Assembly: GCA_016218095.1 (NCBI GenBank) | Contig: JACREV010000027.1 | Coordinates: 1-6,853, forward strand | Length of the DNA: 6,853 nucleotides | Source of the DNA: Deltaproteobacteria bacterium | Lineage (GTDB): Bacteria; Desulfobacterota; GWC2-55-46 | Reading direction: 5' to 3' | Shown: one piece after another, positions 1-6,142 of the stretch | How positions within the stretch are numbered: position 1 is the first letter of the stretch | How the letters are laid out: every line of letters starts with the position of its first letter | Program-made: the position numbers and the translations under genes | Notes under the pieces: model-generated | Database searches by the model: none | Seen by the model: only the letters and a program-made list of their open reading frames with translations | What the model was told of the DNA's origin: nothing

Positions 1-869
1 AATACCTGGCCGAAAAGGCCGAGACCGTAAACGGCGGGCTCAAACACCTCCTCGTAAAGGAAGACGAGTACCCGAGTTCGCTCCACAAGGCGATGCACTA
101 CAGCCTCTTCGCGGGCGGAAAGAGGATAAGGCCTGTCCTCGTGCTCGCGGCCGCTGAGGCCGTCGGCGGAGACCCGTCCGTTGCGCTCCACGCCGCGTGC
201 GCCTTCGAGTGCGTCCATACCTACTCGCTCATCCACGACGACCTTCCGGCGATAGACAACGACGACATGAGGAGAGGCAGGCCCACCTGCCACAAGGCCT
301 TCGGCGAGGCAACGGCCATACTCGCGGGGGACGCGCTCCTGACCGCCGCATTCGACCTCGCGGCTAGGACGCCCGTGAAGGACGCCTCCCTTGTGGTGAA
401 GGTCATCCAGGAGCTCGCGCGCGCCGCGGGCTCGACCGGCATGATAGGCGGGCAGATGGTCGACATAGAGTCCGAGGGCAAGGAGGTCTCCTTCCCTGTA
501 CTCGAATACATCCACATACATAAGACAGGCGAGCTGATACTCTCCGCGGTCCGGTCAGGCGCGATACTCGGGGGCGCGGATGACAAGGCCCTTCTGAAGA
601 TAACCCGCTACGGCAAATCCATCGGGCTCGCCTTCCAGATAGCCGATGACATACTCGACGTAGAGGGCGCGCCCGAGGTCACGGGCAAGCCCGTCGGCGG
701 GGACGAAAAAAAAGGCAAGGCGACATACCCGGCGCTCATGGGGCTCGAGGAATCGAAGAAGAGGGCGAGGGAGCTCGTGGAGATGGCCGTTTCCGCGCTC
801 GTTGGGTTTGACGCGAAGGCGGACCCCTTGAGGGAGATCGCCAGGTTTATTGCGGTAAGGGACAAGTAG
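1..869 (+). CDS. ispA: Short-chain polyprenyl (farnesyl/geranylgeranyl) diphosphate synthase, 5' end missing
   Basis: This cytoplasmic enzyme condenses IPP with allylic diphosphates to make FPP or GGPP for quinone, carrier-lipid and other isoprenoid synthesis. The reading frame is open from base 3, upstream of the first ATG at 93, and the translated stretch before that ATG (YLAEKAETVNGGLKHLLVKE) fits the family N-terminus. The true start therefore lies outside the window, and 288 residues are visible. Seen in order: the substrate-binding GGKRIRP (117-137), the first aspartate-rich motif DDLPAIDND (from 237) with the two-residue insertion typical of bacterial FPP/GGPP synthases, GGQMVD (about 447), and the second motif DDILD (from 645). 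It ends FIAVRDK, the usual family C-terminus. The aromatic residue five positions before the first motif suits a C15-C20 product, but chain length cannot be fixed from sequence. Dxs, from the same pathway, lies downstream. By family gene order, xseB would be expected just upstream. Confidence 0.93.
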   Translation, partial: YLAEKAETVNGGLKHLLVKEDEYPSSLHKAMHYSLFAGGKRIRPVLVLAAAEAVGGDPSVALHAACAFECVHTYSLIHDDLPAIDNDDMRRGRPTCHKAFGEATAILAGDALLTAAFDLAARTPVKDASLVVKVIQELARAAGSTGMIGGQMVDIESEGKEVSFPVLEYIHIHKTGELILSAVRSGAILGGADDKALLKITRYGKSIGLAFQIADDILDVEGAPEVTGKPVGGDEKKGKATYPALMGLEESKKRARELVEMAVSALVGFDAKADPLREIARFIAVRDK

Positions 870-983
870 AAGGGGTTGAAGACGCGCTTCTACCGGCGAT
901 CCATGGATGGACCGGCAAAATCGCGGTTTTAAAAAACGAGAAATTCGTGAGGTCTGGCCGGACCCTCTTAGGCCGGACCGCGG

Positions 984-1014
984 TTGAAAAACCCCCCGCA
1001 GTGATTTCAATATT
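984..1014 (+). promoter_or_regulatory. Weak candidate promoter for dxs
   Basis: TTGAAA at 984-989 resembles a -35 box. AATATT at 1009-1014 (19-nt spacer) or CAATAT at 1008-1013 (18-nt spacer) could serve as a poor -10. If it is real, transcription would begin near 1020. That is after the TTG/ATG codons at 1014 and 1017 but before the ATG at 1041. The match is weak, and ispA-dxs could equally be co-transcribed. Confidence 0.25.
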
Positions 1015-1029
1015 TGATGGCAGAAGGTC

Positions 1030-1033
1030 AAGG
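1030..1033 (+). promoter_or_regulatory. Ribosome binding site deciding the dxs start at 1041
   Basis: AAGG lies 7 nt before the ATG at 1041. The in-frame TTG at 1014 and ATG at 1017 have no purine-rich site at a usable distance: the preceding bases are C-rich and then AT-rich. This, together with the protein alignment, favours 1041. Confidence 0.5.
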
Positions 1034-1040
1034 CCGTACG

Positions 1041-2933
1041 ATGGGAAAGCTCCTTGAAAAGATAGAGACGCCGGCGGACTTAAAGCGCGTCGAGCGCTCG
1101 AGGCTCCCGATACTCGCCAGCGAAATACGGGAGCTGATACTCAATACCGTCTCGGAGAAGGGCGGCCACCTCGCCTCTTCTCTCGGCGCGGTCGAGCTCT
1201 CGATCGCCCTCCACTATGTGCTGGATTCCCCGGTTGACAAGATAATCTGGGACGTCGGGCACCAGGCCTACGCCCACAAGATACTTACCGGCAGGAGAAA
1301 AGAATTCCCGACACTGAGGCAGTCGGGCGGGATAAGCGGCTTTCCGAAGCCGTCGGAGTCCGTCTTCGACGCCTTCGGCGTCGGCCACTCTTCGACGTCG
1401 ATATCCGCCGCGCTCGGCATGGCCGCGGCCCGCGATCTCGAAGGGAAGAGGTACAGGGTCGTCGCCGTCATAGGCGACGGCTCTTTGACCGCCGGGCTCG
1501 CCTTCGAAGGCCTAAACCAGGCCGGTCACTTGAAGAAAGACCTCGTCGTCATACTGAACGACAACGAGATGTCGATATCGAAGAACGTCGGCGCGCTCTC
1601 GACGTTCTTAAGCCGTAAGATAACCGGGCGCTTCGCGAACAAGCTCAAGGGCGAGGTAGAGTCTTTCATTAAATCGATACCGAGGATAGGCGACAGGCTC
1701 ATAGGCATAGCCAAGAGGGCTGAAGACTCGCTCATAACGCTCCTTACGCCCGGCATGCTTTTTGAAGGGCTCGGCTTCCATTACATAGGCCCGATCGACG
1801 GCCATGACACCGAGGCGCTGATAACCGCGCTTACGGACATAAACGAGCTTAAGGGCCCGGTCCTCCTCCACGTGCTTACGAAGAAGGGGAAGGGGTACGC
1901 GCCCGCCGAAAATGACCCGGCGAACTTCCACGGGGTCTCTCCTTTCGTTCTTGAGACCGGAAAGCCGAAGTCCAGGTCCAAGCCGTCTTACACGGGCGTA
2001 TTCAGCTCCGCGCTCCTCGAGGTCGCTGAGAAGGACGCGAGGGTCGTAGCCATCACCGCGGCGATGCCCGAAGGCACGGGGCTCTCGAAGTTCGCCGAGA
2101 GATACCCGGAGAGGTTCTTCGACGTCGGCATAGCCGAACAGCACGCGCTCACCTTCGCGGCCGGGCTCGCCAAGGAAGGCTTTGTGCCGGTCACCGCCAT
2201 TTATTCGACCTTCCTCCAGAGGGCCTATGACGAGGTCTTCCACGATGTCGCGCTCCAGAACCTCCCGGTCGTCATCGCCATGGACAGGGCGGGCATTGTA
2301 GGGCAGGACGGCCCGACGCACCACGGGCTCTTCGACATCTCGTACCTCCGCCACATACCGAACATGATAGTAGCCGCCCCCAAGGACGAAGACGAGCTCA
2401 GGCATCTTTTGTATTCGGCCGTAAGCTATGGAAGGCCGACGGCCATAAGGTATCCGAGGGGCTCGTGCACGGGGGTAGACACAACCGGACCCTTGAGGAC
2501 CATCCCTCCGGGAAAGGCCGAGGTGCTCAAAGACGGGACGGATGTGACGATCGTCGCCATAGGGACGATGGTAGGCCCGGCTATGGAGGCCGTGGAGAGG
2601 CTCAACAAGGAAGGGATACGCGCTGGGCTCATAAACGCGCGGTTCGCGAAGCCCCTGGATGAAGAGGCGATACTGAAGGCCGCCTCGGTCGGGCCTCTGG
2701 TGACGGTAGAGGAGAACGCCCTGCAGGGCGGGTTCGGGTCCGCGGTACTCGAGTTGATCGAGGAGCGCGGCGTCTCCGCCCAGGTAAAGAGGCTCGGGGT
2801 GGGGGACGAGTTCATCGAGCACGGTACGCAGGACGAGCTACGCTCAAGGATAGGGCTCACCTCCGCCGGGATAGAGGCCGCGGCGCGCTCGCTCGTGAAG
2901 GACAGGCCGAACACCATAAAGCTCGCTTTTTGA
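1041..2933 (+). CDS. dxs: 1-deoxy-D-xylulose-5-phosphate synthase
   Basis: Dxs is a cytoplasmic thiamine-diphosphate enzyme that joins pyruvate and glyceraldehyde 3-phosphate to make DXP, the committing step of the MEP isoprenoid pathway. The start at 1041 gives 630 residues (family about 620-640) and the typical opening MGKLLEKIETPADLK. In-frame starts at 1014 (TTG) and 1017 (ATG) would add 8-9 residues with no clear ribosome site. Visible landmarks are His43 in KGGHLAS, His74 in DVGHQAY, and the ThDP/Mg motif GDG (145-147), whose Asp146 pairs with Asn175 in LNDNEMSIS. Further on are the catalytic Glu366 in DVGIAEQHALTFAAGLA, the DRAGIVGQDGPTHHG segment (415-428), RYPRG (470-474) and a complete C-terminal transketolase domain. 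All three domains are intact, with no frameshift. It lies between ispA and tlyA, with 5 nt to the latter. Large open frames on the opposite strand are composition artefacts. Confidence 0.97.
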   Translation: MGKLLEKIETPADLKRVERSRLPILASEIRELILNTVSEKGGHLASSLGAVELSIALHYVLDSPVDKIIWDVGHQAYAHKILTGRRKEFPTLRQSGGISGFPKPSESVFDAFGVGHSSTSISAALGMAAARDLEGKRYRVVAVIGDGSLTAGLAFEGLNQAGHLKKDLVVILNDNEMSISKNVGALSTFLSRKITGRFANKLKGEVESFIKSIPRIGDRLIGIAKRAEDSLITLLTPGMLFEGLGFHYIGPIDGHDTEALITALTDINELKGPVLLHVLTKKGKGYAPAENDPANFHGVSPFVLETGKPKSRSKPSYTGVFSSALLEVAEKDARVVAITAAMPEGTGLSKFAERYPERFFDVGIAEQHALTFAAGLAKEGFVPVTAIYSTFLQRAYDEVFHDVALQNLPVVIAMDRAGIVGQDGPTHHGLFDISYLRHIPNMIVAAPKDEDELRHLLYSAVSYGRPTAIRYPRGSCTGVDTTGPLRTIPPGKAEVLKDGTDVTIVAIGTMVGPAMEAVERLNKEGIRAGLINARFAKPLDEEAILKAASVGPLVTVEENALQGGFGSAVLELIEERGVSAQVKRLGVGDEFIEHGTQDELRSRIGLTSAGIEAAARSLVKDRPNTIKLAF

Positions 2934-2938
2934 AATAA

Positions 2939-3676
2939 TTGGCAAAGACTGAAAAGACACGGATAGACTCTCTCCTCGTCGAGAAGGGGCTCGCGCCTAC
3001 AAGGGAGAAGGCCCAGGCCCTTATCATGGCCGGGTCGGTCCTCGTCGACGGCGCGGTTATCGACAAGCCCGGGCGCGAGGTGAAAAAAGATGGCGCAATT
3101 GTTGTAAAGGAAGGGCTCCCGTTCGTTGGCAGGGGCGGGGTGAAGCTCTCTGGCGCGCTTGACGCCTTCAATATAAATGTCGAGGGCCTGACGATTGTTG
3201 ACATAGGCTCGTCTACAGGCGGCTTCACCGACTGCGTCCTTAAAAGGGGCGCGAAAAAGGTCTACGCCATAGACGTGGGCAAGTCCCTCCTCGACGTCCA
3301 TCTAAGGAACGACCCCAGGGTCGTCGTCCTCGAAGGCTACAATATAAGACACTTCGACCCCGCCCTCATCACCGACCCCGTTGACATGGCCGTAATCGAC
3401 GTCTCGTTCATCTCACTTGTTAAGGTACTGCCCAAGGCAGAGGAGCTTGTAAGGGAAAACGGAGCGGTACTTGCCCTCGTTAAGCCCCAGTTCGAGGCGG
3501 GCAAGGGCAGGGTCGGCAAGGGCGGGATCGTCCGCGACGAGTCGGTACATAGAGAGGTCGTAGAAAAGATAAAGGCGTTCGCGGAGGGACTCTCCTTCAA
3601 AGTCGCGGGAGAGGCCCCGTCATCGATAACAGGCGCGAAAGGGAACAGGGAGTTCTGGGTATGGCTCGTAAAATGA
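2939..3676 (+). CDS. tlyA: TlyA family rRNA (cytidine-2'-O)-methyltransferase
   Basis: This is an SAM-dependent ribose methyltransferase of the TlyA/YqxC family, which modifies 23S rRNA C1920 and, in some members, 16S C1409; the old name is hemolysin A. The protein has 245 residues: an S4 RNA-binding domain (about 8-67, RIDSLLVEKGLAPTREKAQALI) then an FtsJ/RrmJ-like fold. The SAM loop is DIGSSTGGFTD (88-98). The catalytic tetrad appears complete as Lys69, Asp154 (VIDVSFIS), Lys182 (LVKPQFEAGKGRVGKGG) and Glu238 (GNREFWVWL). The start is TTG at 2939: an in-frame TAA lies directly before it, and the next in-frame ATG would cut into the S4 domain. No Shine-Dalgarno is seen, so initiation probably depends on ribosomes terminating at dxs 5 nt upstream. 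The protein ends almost directly after the Glu238 motif, as in the shorter type I TlyA thought to act on 23S only. That subtype is an inference. Confidence 0.93.
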   Translation: MAKTEKTRIDSLLVEKGLAPTREKAQALIMAGSVLVDGAVIDKPGREVKKDGAIVVKEGLPFVGRGGVKLSGALDAFNINVEGLTIVDIGSSTGGFTDCVLKRGAKKVYAIDVGKSLLDVHLRNDPRVVVLEGYNIRHFDPALITDPVDMAVIDVSFISLVKVLPKAEELVRENGAVLALVKPQFEAGKGRVGKGGIVRDESVHREVVEKIKAFAEGLSFKVAGEAPSSITGAKGNREFWVWLVK

Positions 3677-3681
3677 AGTAG

Positions 3682-3710
3682 TTGCCATAAGTAGGCGGTT
3701 TTGATATATT
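3682..3710 (+). promoter_or_regulatory. Strong sigma70-type promoter with extended -10, for nfnAB
   Basis: The -35 box TTGCCA (3682-3687, 5 of 6 consensus) and the -10 box TATATT (3705-3710, 5 of 6) are separated by exactly 17 nt. A TG at 3702-3703 gives an extended -10 (TGnTATATT). Transcription would begin near 3717 and leave a leader of about 52 nt. The leader contains AAGGAG (3755-3760), 8 nt before the nfnA ATG. No clear operator palindrome overlaps the promoter, and no terminator separates it from tlyA, so read-through from upstream is possible. Confidence 0.75.
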
Positions 3711-3768
3711 ATCCGTCCGCGCCATACACACTTCCATTCCTAAACAAAAGAAAAAAGGAGCGTTTAAG

Positions 3769-4626
3769 ATGTACGAGATCGTCGAGAAGGCCGAACTTGC
3801 GCACACGGTATACCAATACAAGATAAAGGCCCCCCTCATAGCGAAGAAAAGGAAGGCCGGACAGTTCGTTGTCTTAAGATTGAACGAGATGGGCGAGAGG
3901 ATCCCCCTTACGATAGTCGGGTCTGACGATAAGGAAGGGACTATAACTATAATCGTCCAGGAGGTCGGCAAATCGACGGCGATGCTCGGCGACATGACCG
4001 TCGGAGACTCCATCCTCGACGTCGTGGGCCCGTTAGGCAAGCCCACCCACATAGAGGACTTCGGCATAGCCGTCTGCGTCGGCGGAGGCATAGGCACGGC
4101 CCCGGTGCTCCCGATAGCCAAGGCCATGAAAGAGGCGGGGAATAAAGTCATCTCGATCATAGGCGCGAGGAACAAGGGGCTCCTCATACTCGAGAACGAG
4201 ATGAGGGAGGCGAGCCACGAGCTCCACATAACGACGGACGACGGCAGCTACGGCCACCACGGGTTCGTCACGCAGGTACTTCAGAAGTTCATCGACGAAG
4301 GCATGAAGATAGGGTGCGTCGTGGGCATAGGCCCGGTGCCGATGATGAGGGCAGTCTCCAACGTCACGAGGCCTTACGGCATACAGACGGTAGTGAGTTT
4401 GAACCCCATCATGGTAGACGGCACCGGCATGTGCGGCGCGTGCAGGGTGACTATAGGCGGAAAGAACCAGTTCGTATGCGTCGACGGCCCGGAGTTCAAC
4501 GGCCACGAGGTCAACTATGAAGAGCTGATGCTCCGGAACAGGAGCTATATAAAAGAAGAGAAGACCGCGATGGAGGAGTTCACCTACCACGAGGGCGCCA
4601 AATGCTATGATAGGGAATGCAAATAA
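3769..4626 (+). CDS. nfnA: NfnA-type FAD/NAD-binding oxidoreductase subunit (NfnAB small subunit)
   Basis: This is the small subunit of the cytoplasmic flavin-based electron-bifurcating enzyme that couples NADH and reduced ferredoxin to NADP+ reduction, or the reverse. The 285 residues follow the ferredoxin-NADP reductase / PyrK plan. The FAD domain (about 1-95) has RIPLTIVGSD (from Arg44). The nucleotide domain has GGGIGTAP (105-112) and IIGARNKGLL. The C-terminal iron-sulfur segment is VDGTGMCGACRVTIGGKNQF: Asp217, Cys222, Cys225 and Cys237. The spacing matches the four-Cys [2Fe-2S] site of PyrK, but with Asp in place of the first Cys, which is characteristic of NfnA/SudB proteins and argues against a dihydroorotate dehydrogenase subunit. 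Two further cysteines (279, 284) lie at the extreme C-terminus. Start: ATG with AAGGAG 8 nt upstream. It sits 30 nt before nfnB under its own promoter. A sulfide dehydrogenase (SudAB) role is the main alternative, and sequence alone does not exclude it. Confidence 0.88.
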   Translation: MYEIVEKAELAHTVYQYKIKAPLIAKKRKAGQFVVLRLNEMGERIPLTIVGSDDKEGTITIIVQEVGKSTAMLGDMTVGDSILDVVGPLGKPTHIEDFGIAVCVGGGIGTAPVLPIAKAMKEAGNKVISIIGARNKGLLILENEMREASHELHITTDDGSYGHHGFVTQVLQKFIDEGMKIGCVVGIGPVPMMRAVSNVTRPYGIQTVVSLNPIMVDGTGMCGACRVTIGGKNQFVCVDGPEFNGHEVNYEELMLRNRSYIKEEKTAMEEFTYHEGAKCYDRECK

Positions 4627-4656
4627 TCTTTTAATATAAAAGGAGCAGCGCGAGAG

Positions 4657-6075
4657 ATGGACGCGAACGAGATAAAAGAGCGTATGAAGATACCCAGGCA
4701 GACGATGCCTGAGCAGGACCCGCACGAGAGGGTCAGGAACTTCTACGAGGTCCCGTACGGCTTCACACCCGAGCAGGCGATCGCGGAGGCGAAGAGGTGC
4801 ATCCAGTGCAAGAAGCCGCTCTGTGTCGGCGGATGCCCTGTTAACATCGACATCCCCTGGTTCATACGCCTCATAGCCGAGGGCAAGTTCGTCGAGGCGG
4901 CGCACAAGCTCAAGGAGACTAACGGGCTTCCGGCTGTATGCGGCAGGGTCTGCCCCCAGGAAGACCAGTGCGAGAAGGTCTGCGTCGTCGGCAAGAAGGC
5001 CGACGCGGTATCCATCGGCAGGCTCGAGAGGTTCGCGGCGGACTACGAGAGGGAGCACGGCGAGGTAACGATACCGAACATACCGAAGTGGACCGGCAAA
5101 AAGGCCGCGGTCGTCGGCGCGGGCCCCGCGGGGCTCACAGTCGCAGGCGACCTTGTGAAAAAAGGCCATAAAGTAACTGTCTTCGAGGCGCTCCACACGC
5201 CGGGAGGCGTCCTCATGTACGGCATACCCGAGTTCAGGCTGCCTAAGAAGATAGTCCAGTCAGAGGTAGAGTACCTTAAAAGGATGGGAGTCGAGATAGT
5301 CCTTAACGCGGTCGTAGGCAAGCTCGAGACGATAGACGAGCTACTTGCAAACGGCTATGACGCCGTATTCGTCGGCTCGGGCGCGGGGCTCCCGAACTTC
5401 ATGAACATACCCGGAGAGAACCTCTCGGGGGTCTATTCGGCGAACGAATACCTTACCCGCGTGAACCTCATGAAGGCTTACCAGTTCCCGGAGTACGACA
5501 CCCCCGTAATACGCGGCAGGAAGGTCGTGGTGATCGGCGGGGGGAACACCGCCATGGACTCGGCGAGGACGGCCTTAAGACTTTGCCCCGAGGAGGTCTC
5601 GATAGTATACAGGAGGTCGAGGGAGGAGCTCCCGGCGAGGGTCGAAGAGATCCACCACGGCGAGGAGGAGGGGCTCAAATTCAAGCTCCTCACCAACCCG
5701 AAGAGGTTCATAGGCGACCACGAGGGGAGGCTCAAGGCGCTCGAGTGCGTGAGCATGGAGCTCGGAGAGCCGGACGAGTCCGGGAGACGCAGGCCCGTAG
5801 AGATGAAGGGCTCCGAGTTCACGATAGAGGCTGACGTCGCGATAATCGCCATAGGCAACGGAGCGAACCCGCTGGTCCCGCAGACCACCCCTGACATAAA
5901 GGTGAACAAGTGGGGGAACATCACGGTCAACCCGGATAACGGCAGGACGTCCAAGGAGGGGGTCTTCTCCGGCGGCGATATAGTCCGCGGAGGAGCTACC
6001 GTCATACTCGCCATGGGCGACGGCAGGCGCGCCGCCGACTCGATGGACGAGTACATGAGAACCGGGATATGGTAA
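4657..6075 (+). CDS. nfnB: NfnB-type NADPH-binding flavoprotein (NfnAB large subunit; GltD-like)
   Basis: This is the large subunit partnering NfnA: it binds NADP(H), the bifurcating FAD and two [4Fe-4S] clusters. It belongs to the glutamate synthase small-chain family and is often labelled gltA or gltD. The 472 residues begin with a ferredoxin-like region rich in cysteines at 48, 51, 56, 60, 95, 99, 105 and 109; Glu102 sits in CPQEDQC, a region where Nfn structures are reported to use a glutamate cluster ligand. Next come the FAD motif GAGPAG (154-159) with PGGVLMYGIPEFRLPK, the NADPH motif GGGNTAMD (294-301), and Arg319-Arg320 in VYRRSREELPAR, which fit recognition of the NADPH 2'-phosphate. 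The C-terminal FAD motif is GVFSGGDIVRGGATVILAMGDGR. Start: ATG at 4657, with AGGAG 11 nt upstream. No glutamate synthase large chain is adjacent; the NfnA-type neighbour points to Nfn rather than GOGAT. An intrinsic terminator follows. Confidence 0.9.
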   Translation: MDANEIKERMKIPRQTMPEQDPHERVRNFYEVPYGFTPEQAIAEAKRCIQCKKPLCVGGCPVNIDIPWFIRLIAEGKFVEAAHKLKETNGLPAVCGRVCPQEDQCEKVCVVGKKADAVSIGRLERFAADYEREHGEVTIPNIPKWTGKKAAVVGAGPAGLTVAGDLVKKGHKVTVFEALHTPGGVLMYGIPEFRLPKKIVQSEVEYLKRMGVEIVLNAVVGKLETIDELLANGYDAVFVGSGAGLPNFMNIPGENLSGVYSANEYLTRVNLMKAYQFPEYDTPVIRGRKVVVIGGGNTAMDSARTALRLCPEEVSIVYRRSREELPARVEEIHHGEEEGLKFKLLTNPKRFIGDHEGRLKALECVSMELGEPDESGRRRPVEMKGSEFTIEADVAIIAIGNGANPLVPQTTPDIKVNKWGNITVNPDNGRTSKEGVFSGGDIVRGGATVILAMGDGRRAADSMDEYMRTGIW

Positions 6076-6091
6076 CAGGATGAGCGTCACG

Positions 6092-6125
6092 AAGACCGGC
6101 CTTTGAGAAACAGGCCGGTTTTTTT
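6092..6125 (+). terminator. Intrinsic terminator after nfnB
   Basis: ACCGGCCT (6095-6102) pairs perfectly with AGGCCGGT (6112-6119) around a 9-nt loop. A wobble pair and two A-T pairs extend the stem, and seven T residues follow (6119-6125). It begins 16 nt past the nfnB stop and ends only 17 nt before the arsC ATG. Confidence 0.92.
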
Positions 6126-6142
6126 ATTCCAGAAGGGGCCCG

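Larger units (their letters stand above)
870..1040. other. Structured intergenic gap between ispA and dxs
   Basis: No gene is supported here. The stretch is rich in small repeats. A 10-bp palindrome, ATCCATGGAT, lies at 899-908. An inverted repeat (951-959 against 971-979) can form a 9-bp stem with one G-U pair and an 11-nt loop. The word GGCCGGACC occurs twice (956-964 and 971-979). An imperfect direct repeat starting CGCGGTT followed by an A-run occurs at 922-937 and 979-993. No T-run follows the main stem on either strand, so it is not a standard intrinsic terminator. I recognise no riboswitch class in it. Confidence 0.5.

Noticed and set aside
951..979. Inverted repeat considered as a terminator for ispA
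   Set aside because: No T-run follows on the plus strand, nor on the minus strand, so it does not meet the intrinsic terminator pattern.
870..1040. A thiamine (TPP) riboswitch before dxs, since Dxs uses thiamine diphosphate
   Set aside because: I could not find the conserved THI-element segments, and the small repeats do not build its three-way junction.
1608..2822. A 404-codon open frame on the minus strand inside dxs
   Set aside because: It lies wholly antisense to an intact dxs, its translation is rich in Arg, Tyr and Leu with no recognisable motif, and such frames are expected from the biased codon use here.
2426..3301. A 291-codon minus-strand open frame over the dxs-tlyA junction
   Set aside because: It is a shadow of two real genes with no motif or credible start context.
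4033..5196. A 387-codon minus-strand open frame spanning the nfnA-nfnB junction
   Set aside because: It is antisense to two well-supported genes, has low-complexity composition and no domain, and crosses their intergenic ribosome site.
4657..6075. Reading this gene as the glutamate synthase (GOGAT) small subunit
   Set aside because: No large subunit is adjacent, and the partner with an Asp-containing [2Fe-2S] site directly upstream matches NfnAB.
6103..6130. A promoter for arsC formed by TTGAGA in the terminator loop and TATTCC
   Set aside because: The -10 matches only three positions, and the resulting transcript would lose the ribosome binding site.
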